Source: UTCHB3 sp964371075 (GTDB lineage Bacteria > Bacteroidota > Ignavibacteria > Ignavibacteriales > Ignavibacteriaceae). From it: 64,000 nt of DNA. Positions 60,876 to 64,000 of this stretch are shown in pieces; the first letter of the stretch is position 1; each line of letters starts with the position of its first letter. The stretch is from contig CAYJKN010000006.1 of NCBI GenBank assembly GCA_964371075.1, positions 248,001 to 312,000 of the forward strand. The letters are read 5' to 3'. The translations under genes and the position numbers were made by a program. Below the pieces are notes generated by a model. The model saw only the letters and a list, made by a program, of their open reading frames with translations. It did no database searches and had not been told where the DNA came from.

Positions 60876-62318
60876 CTAAAATCTAAAGTTCTGGTTTCGG
60901 TGTCCGCGGGGGAATTGACTTTTAAGACCTCTTTCGGTAACCACACCTGTTCCGATAATTTCACCGGCGGATCGGATGACAACTTGTCTTTCTGCACCTG
61001 TGGTTTTTGCTGTTGAAGCAAATTGTCTTACAACGCCGCCTTCCATGTAGGCCCTGAGATCGGCAGTATCATCCAGGTCGATTATACCTTTGGTGATGTG
61101 AGGTGCAAGTGATTGGGCTGCGATGCTGTTAAGGATTAACTGATCATGTTTTTCATAACTGCCAAGTTTAAGTCCTATCCTGTCATAAATTCCCGTCCTC
61201 ATGTCATCCCAGTCACCTGAAACAAAATACAGTTTTTTCCCATGATCGGGGAAGAGGAGAGAGGAGAGATAATCTTCGTCTATTCCAAAATTTTTGATGA
61301 TCGAAGTGAGAGAATCTTTCACCTTTTTGAAAGGTTTTATTACAATCCTGCTCTCACGAGGCTCTTGCGCTTTTATCCTCTCCGTTTCGTCAGTTTTAAC
61401 CATTTTAGCGAGAAAAAATCCTTCAGAATTACTCAACCAGGGCAACACTCTTGCTGTTTTTGCAAGTTCGGGTGAAAATTTTTTGCCGGCGATTTCAGTG
61501 AATCCCGGTATTCCGCCCGGTACGGAAACAGGAAGAAGTTCAACGGGATATTTCTCAATAACCTTATTAACTATTTCTTCATTTTCCTCGGTGGTTAAAG
61601 TGCATGTTGAATAAATCAGTTCACCACCGGGTTTTAACATTTTTACTGCTGCAATAATAAGACTAAGTTGAAGGTTGATCAGTCCTGTTATGGATTGTGT
61701 GCTCCACCACTTGTTAACTTCCTCTTTTTTCTGAATTATCCCCAAACCGCTGCAGGGGACATCCACAAGTATTTTATCAAAATAATTCTGATAATATCTT
61801 CCGAGCCATTCACCTTTGTCTTGAATTATTCCCGCATTAAAAACATTGTTTCGCTCAACATTAAAACTGAGCGTTCTTAATCTGTCACCTTGCACCTCAT
61901 TAACCGCCAACATACCGGTGTTTTTCATCATAGCGGCAAGTTGAGTCGATTTTGATCCCGGAGCGGCACACAAATCAAGGACTTTTGAACCTTCTTCAGG
62001 TTTGAGGTAAATCGGGGGAAGCATGGAAGATATACTTTGGATATAATAATAACCCAGCAGGTGTTCAAAGGTTTTTCCGATGAGATTTTCACTGTCATCT
62101 TCAATTACAAGGGCATCAGGAATCCAAGGATGAAGGGAGGTCTTAATTCCATATTTTAGATCGAGTTTCGATTTGATATCCTCAACTCCCGCTTTCAGTG
62201 AGTTGACCCTTACTGACTGCTTTCGGGGGTTACCCAACAATTCCATAAAACGATTAACTTCGTTTTGCGAAAAAAGTGTAAGAAGATAGTCGTGGATGTT
62301 TTCGCTAATTGGTTTCAA
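60876..62318 (-). CDS. RsmB/RsmF-family rRNA cytosine-C5 methyltransferase
   Basis: Starts at a TTG. The 480-residue protein has an N-terminal RNA-binding part (RKQSVRVNSLK), the SAM-binding motif VLDLCAAPGSKSTQLA, and the two catalytic-cysteine motifs DVPCSGLG (motif IV) and YSTCTLTTEENE (motif VI). The C-terminal part (about 330-480) is PUA/RsmF-like, including a late GDWDDMRTGIYDRIGLKLG stretch. It methylates a cytosine in 16S rRNA; the RsmF type is the better match given the C-terminal part. It lies three bases after bshA. Confidence 0.88.
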   Translation of the reverse strand: MKPISENIHDYLLTLFSQNEVNRFMELLGNPRKQSVRVNSLKAGVEDIKSKLDLKYGIKTSLHPWIPDALVIEDDSENLIGKTFEHLLGYYYIQSISSMLPPIYLKPEEGSKVLDLCAAPGSKSTQLAAMMKNTGMLAVNEVQGDRLRTLSFNVERNNVFNAGIIQDKGEWLGRYYQNYFDKILVDVPCSGLGIIQKKEEVNKWWSTQSITGLINLQLSLIIAAVKMLKPGGELIYSTCTLTTEENEEIVNKVIEKYPVELLPVSVPGGIPGFTEIAGKKFSPELAKTARVLPWLSNSEGFFLAKMVKTDETERIKAQEPRESRIVIKPFKKVKDSLTSIIKNFGIDEDYLSSLLFPDHGKKLYFVSGDWDDMRTGIYDRIGLKLGSYEKHDQLILNSIAAQSLAPHITKGIIDLDDTADLRAYMEGGVVRQFASTAKTTGAERQVVIRSAGEIIGTGVVTERGLKSQFPRGHRNQNFRF

Positions 62319-62321
62319 ATG

Positions 62322-63446
62322 TCAGCTATTCATAACTTTTTCATAAAAAGCCTCATACATCGGGACAATCCTGGTAGCCGAAAATTTATCAACAGCAGTG
62401 GCACGGGCATTTTTTGAGAAAATTTTATATTTTTTTTCATTTGTGAGGAGGTCAACTGCATATTTTGCCATTCTCTCAACATCACCAATCTCAGCGATGA
62501 AACCTGAATGGTTGTGTGAGATAACTTCCGGCAGTCCTCCCGTACTGGTGCTTATTACAGGCAGTCCCACTGCCATCGCCTCAAGGGCGGCAAGACCAAA
62601 ACTTTCAGATTGGGAGGGGAGCAGGAAAAGATCGGCACAAGCCAATAGTTGGGCAAGTCCTTCCTGTTTTCCAAGGAAAATCACTTCTTTTTCGATCCCC
62701 AGTTCTCTTGAAAGTCTTTCACATTCCGATCTGTCGGGTCCGTCACCAATTAGCAGAAGTTTTGAAGGGACATCTTTTCGAACAATATCAAAAATTTTGA
62801 TGGCATCCTGAACCCTCTTTACAGGTCTGAAATTGGAAGTATGGATGAGAAGTTTTTCCCCATTTGGTGCAAATCTGCATTTAAAAGCTGTGGATTCGTC
62901 AGGTTTATAGAGTTCAATGTCCACAAAATTTGGGATAACTTCGATATCTTTTTCAATTGAATAATTGGTAAGCGTTTTCTCTTTAAGGAATCTTGAAACA
63001 GCAGTTACCCCATCACTTTGAAGAATACCAAATTTGAGAAGATGGAGGTAGGTTGGTTCAAGACCCACAAGAGTAATATCCGTTCCATGAAGTGTTGTTA
63101 TAATCTTTATATCCTGATGGCCTTTACATATCTGTTTTGCCAGATAAGCACTTGTTGCATGGGGAATTGCATAGTGGACATGGATCAGGTCGAGATTTTC
63201 GTACATCATCACTTCAACCATTTTTCCTGCCAATGCATCACTATAGAGGGGGAATTCAAAAAGGGGGTAAGTGCCGGTTTCAACCTCATGGTAAAATACA
63301 TTATCGATAAAACGATTTAACCGGAAGGGGATAGCATAACTAATAAAATGTATTTCGTGTCCCTTTTTTGCGAGCTCTATTCCAAGCTCTGTAGCTACAA
63401 CACCACTACCGCCATAAGTAGGATAACAAGTAATCCCGATTTTCAT
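62322..63446 (-). CDS. bshA: BshA-type N-acetyl-alpha-D-glucosaminyl L-malate synthase
   Basis: The 374-residue GT4 glycosyltransferase matches BshA closely: MKIGITCYPTYGGSGVVATE at the start, HEIHFISYAIPFRL, LIHVHYAIPHATSAYLAKQI, TTLHGTDITLVG, and the donor-binding SESFGLAALEAMAVGLPVIS. It joins GlcNAc from UDP-GlcNAc to L-malate, the first step of bacillithiol synthesis. Bacillithiol is made by Firmicutes, Deinococcus and many Bacteroidota. The remaining genes (bshB, bshC) are not here. Confidence 0.93.
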   Translation of the reverse strand: MKIGITCYPTYGGSGVVATELGIELAKKGHEIHFISYAIPFRLNRFIDNVFYHEVETGTYPLFEFPLYSDALAGKMVEVMMYENLDLIHVHYAIPHATSAYLAKQICKGHQDIKIITTLHGTDITLVGLEPTYLHLLKFGILQSDGVTAVSRFLKEKTLTNYSIEKDIEVIPNFVDIELYKPDESTAFKCRFAPNGEKLLIHTSNFRPVKRVQDAIKIFDIVRKDVPSKLLLIGDGPDRSECERLSRELGIEKEVIFLGKQEGLAQLLACADLFLLPSQSESFGLAALEAMAVGLPVISTSTGGLPEVISHNHSGFIAEIGDVERMAKYAVDLLTNEKKYKIFSKNARATAVDKFSATRIVPMYEAFYEKVMNS

Positions 63447-63716
63447 ATCAACTTCTTTTCTTCATAAAATTTCAAATTGTAGAAATTAAATTTAATAAGA
63501 TTTTTACCGTCTCCCTAACCCCTTCCTTGTAATGGTCAGGGGAAAATTAACCCCCAAATAAAACCCGGGTTATATAGAAAAATAGAGGCAAAAGACAAAG
63601 TGCTAAATTTGGATTTGAAAAAACCTATTGAGAATTAGAACCGAACAATTTACCGGGTGAAATAATGATAAAATCGAAACATGAGGTTAAACTTAGAATC
63701 TTTGTGATGATGAAAA

Positions 63717-63739
63717 AGGCTGCCCTTTCGAGACAGCCT
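63717..63739 (-). terminator. Terminator of the right-edge gene
   Basis: The stem AGGCTG (63717-63722) pairs with CAGCCT (63734-63739). On the minus strand it is followed by CTTTTTC, so it terminates transcription coming from the sorted secreted protein at 63820. Confidence 0.7.
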
Positions 63740-63770
63740 AAATAAATTAATAATAGATTTTTCGTTCCAA

Positions 63771-63798
63771 CCCCCGATTGAAATCGGGGGCTATTGGT
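63771..63798. repeat. REP-like hairpin with GCTATTGGT tail
   Basis: The stem CCCCCGAT (63771-63778) pairs with ATCGGGGG (63783-63790) with a four-base loop, and the tail GCTATTGGT follows. It shares the tail, but not the stem, with the hairpins at 28938-29014. Confidence 0.75.
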
Positions 63799-63819
63799 AT
63801 CGATTTCTCGGTAACTCCG

Positions 63820-64000
63820 CTACTTAAGAAGCAGAGCTTTCATCGTTTTGGTAAAGAATGTTGTGCTCTCCAATGATTGAGCATTCAAACGGAAAATGTA
63901 AACGCCTGAAGAGAGTTTTGTTCCATTGAATTTACGCTCATAAAACCCTTTCTCCATTTCACCGGATACAAGTTCTGCAACTTTTTGTCCTGCAATGTTG
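63820..64000 (-). CDS. C-terminus of a type IX-sorted secreted protein (partial)
   Basis: The last 60 residues of a gene that enters from the right edge. They read NIAGQKVAELVSGEMEKGFY and later KLSSGVYIFRLNAQSLESTT, ending KALLLK. The G-V-Y-x-x-R-L pattern and basic C-terminal end are those of type A C-terminal signals used by the type IX (Por) secretion system. The stop is TAG at 63820-63822. Only the end of the protein is visible, so its function cannot be judged. Confidence 0.85.
   Translation of the reverse strand, partial: NIAGQKVAELVSGEMEKGFYERKFNGTKLSSGVYIFRLNAQSLESTTFFTKTMKALLLK

Larger units (their letters stand above)
63447..63819. other. Intergenic region with hairpins, no gene
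   Basis: I see no supportable open frame. It contains a minus-strand terminator hairpin (63717-63739), a REP-like hairpin (63771-63798) and an imperfect CCCCTTCC / GGTCAGGGG stretch near 63517-63542. Confidence 0.6.

Noticed and set aside
1..64000. tRNA or rRNA genes, including an rRNA context for the S23/IVP gene
   Set aside because: No cloverleaf or rRNA-like sequence was recognised on either strand; the S23-family gene here is not inside 23S rRNA.

Overview
This AT-rich 64 kb bacterial window looks like the FCB/Bacteroidota side of the tree, and I think Ignavibacteria or a close relative is the best guess. The evidence is a type IX secretion-like C-terminal sorting domain at the right edge, a BshA-type bacillithiol glycosyltransferase, a GWxTD-domain protein, a Chlorobium-style 2[4Fe-4S] ferredoxin with an expanded second cluster motif, a penicillin-acylase-fold protein, the miaB / sigma54-activator / lptE gene order, and frequent TTG starts. 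No rRNA, tRNA, CRISPR array or intact insertion sequence was seen. The taxonomic call is inference; no search was run.

Layout. 1-11.4 kb: a partial secreted protein, a YfcC-type carrier with cytidine deaminase and thymidine kinase (pyrimidine salvage), a TonB-dependent receptor with a small anchored partner, a ferredoxin behind a textbook sigma54 promoter, a C1-type peptidase, a glycosyltransferase, a four-helix-bundle (S23/IVP family) gene enclosed by inverted octanucleotide repeats, and an Lrp regulator next to glutamine synthetase. 11.5-20.5 kb: a complete Kdp potassium-uptake locus rewired for sigma54 control. It has an NtrC-type activator, two tandem 15-bp palindromes, a -24/-12 promoter, a 27-residue membrane peptide, kdpF, kdpA, kdpB, kdpC, a KdpD N-terminal-domain protein with no kinase, and a separate HAMP/PAS histidine kinase. 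No OmpR-type KdpE is present. 20.6-28.8 kb: an acyl-CoA dehydrogenase, a YidD-like protein whose signal peptide is built from a dispersed nonamer repeat, two related small membrane proteins, the ACT/PFL pair (UPF0237/UPF0210), and a KimA-like APC permease.

29.2-44.9 kb: one tightly packed run of 15 plus-strand genes joining tRNA/ribosome thiomethylation (miaB, rimO), a receiver-less sigma54 activator, LptE, GT9 glycosyltransferase, CdsA, a GWxTD protein, a PfkB-family sugar kinase, an Omp85 barrel and a penicillin-acylase homologue that appears to have lost its catalytic serine. The theme is largely envelope biogenesis. 45-47 kb holds an Ig-like lipoprotein and an isoprenylcysteine-methyltransferase-like membrane protein.

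47-61 kb: a type IV pilus-like system, mostly on the minus strand. It includes several short membrane-anchored pilin-like proteins that begin MG..LLL..LG rather than with a normal prepilin leader, a stand-alone cyclic-nucleotide-binding protein between two pilin paralogues, PilC, PilB, PilT, a PilM-PilN fusion, a PilO-PilP fusion, a secretin and two-component proteins. A large plus-strand protein with the same kind of N-terminus is divergent from it. The right end carries an RsmB/RsmF-type rRNA methyltransferase, BshA and the C-terminus of a sorted secreted protein. The strongest candidates for undescribed biology are the sigma54-driven Kdp regulon, the octanucleotide-repeat/four-helix-bundle element with its gene-less relatives, and the condensed pilus machine with atypical pilins.
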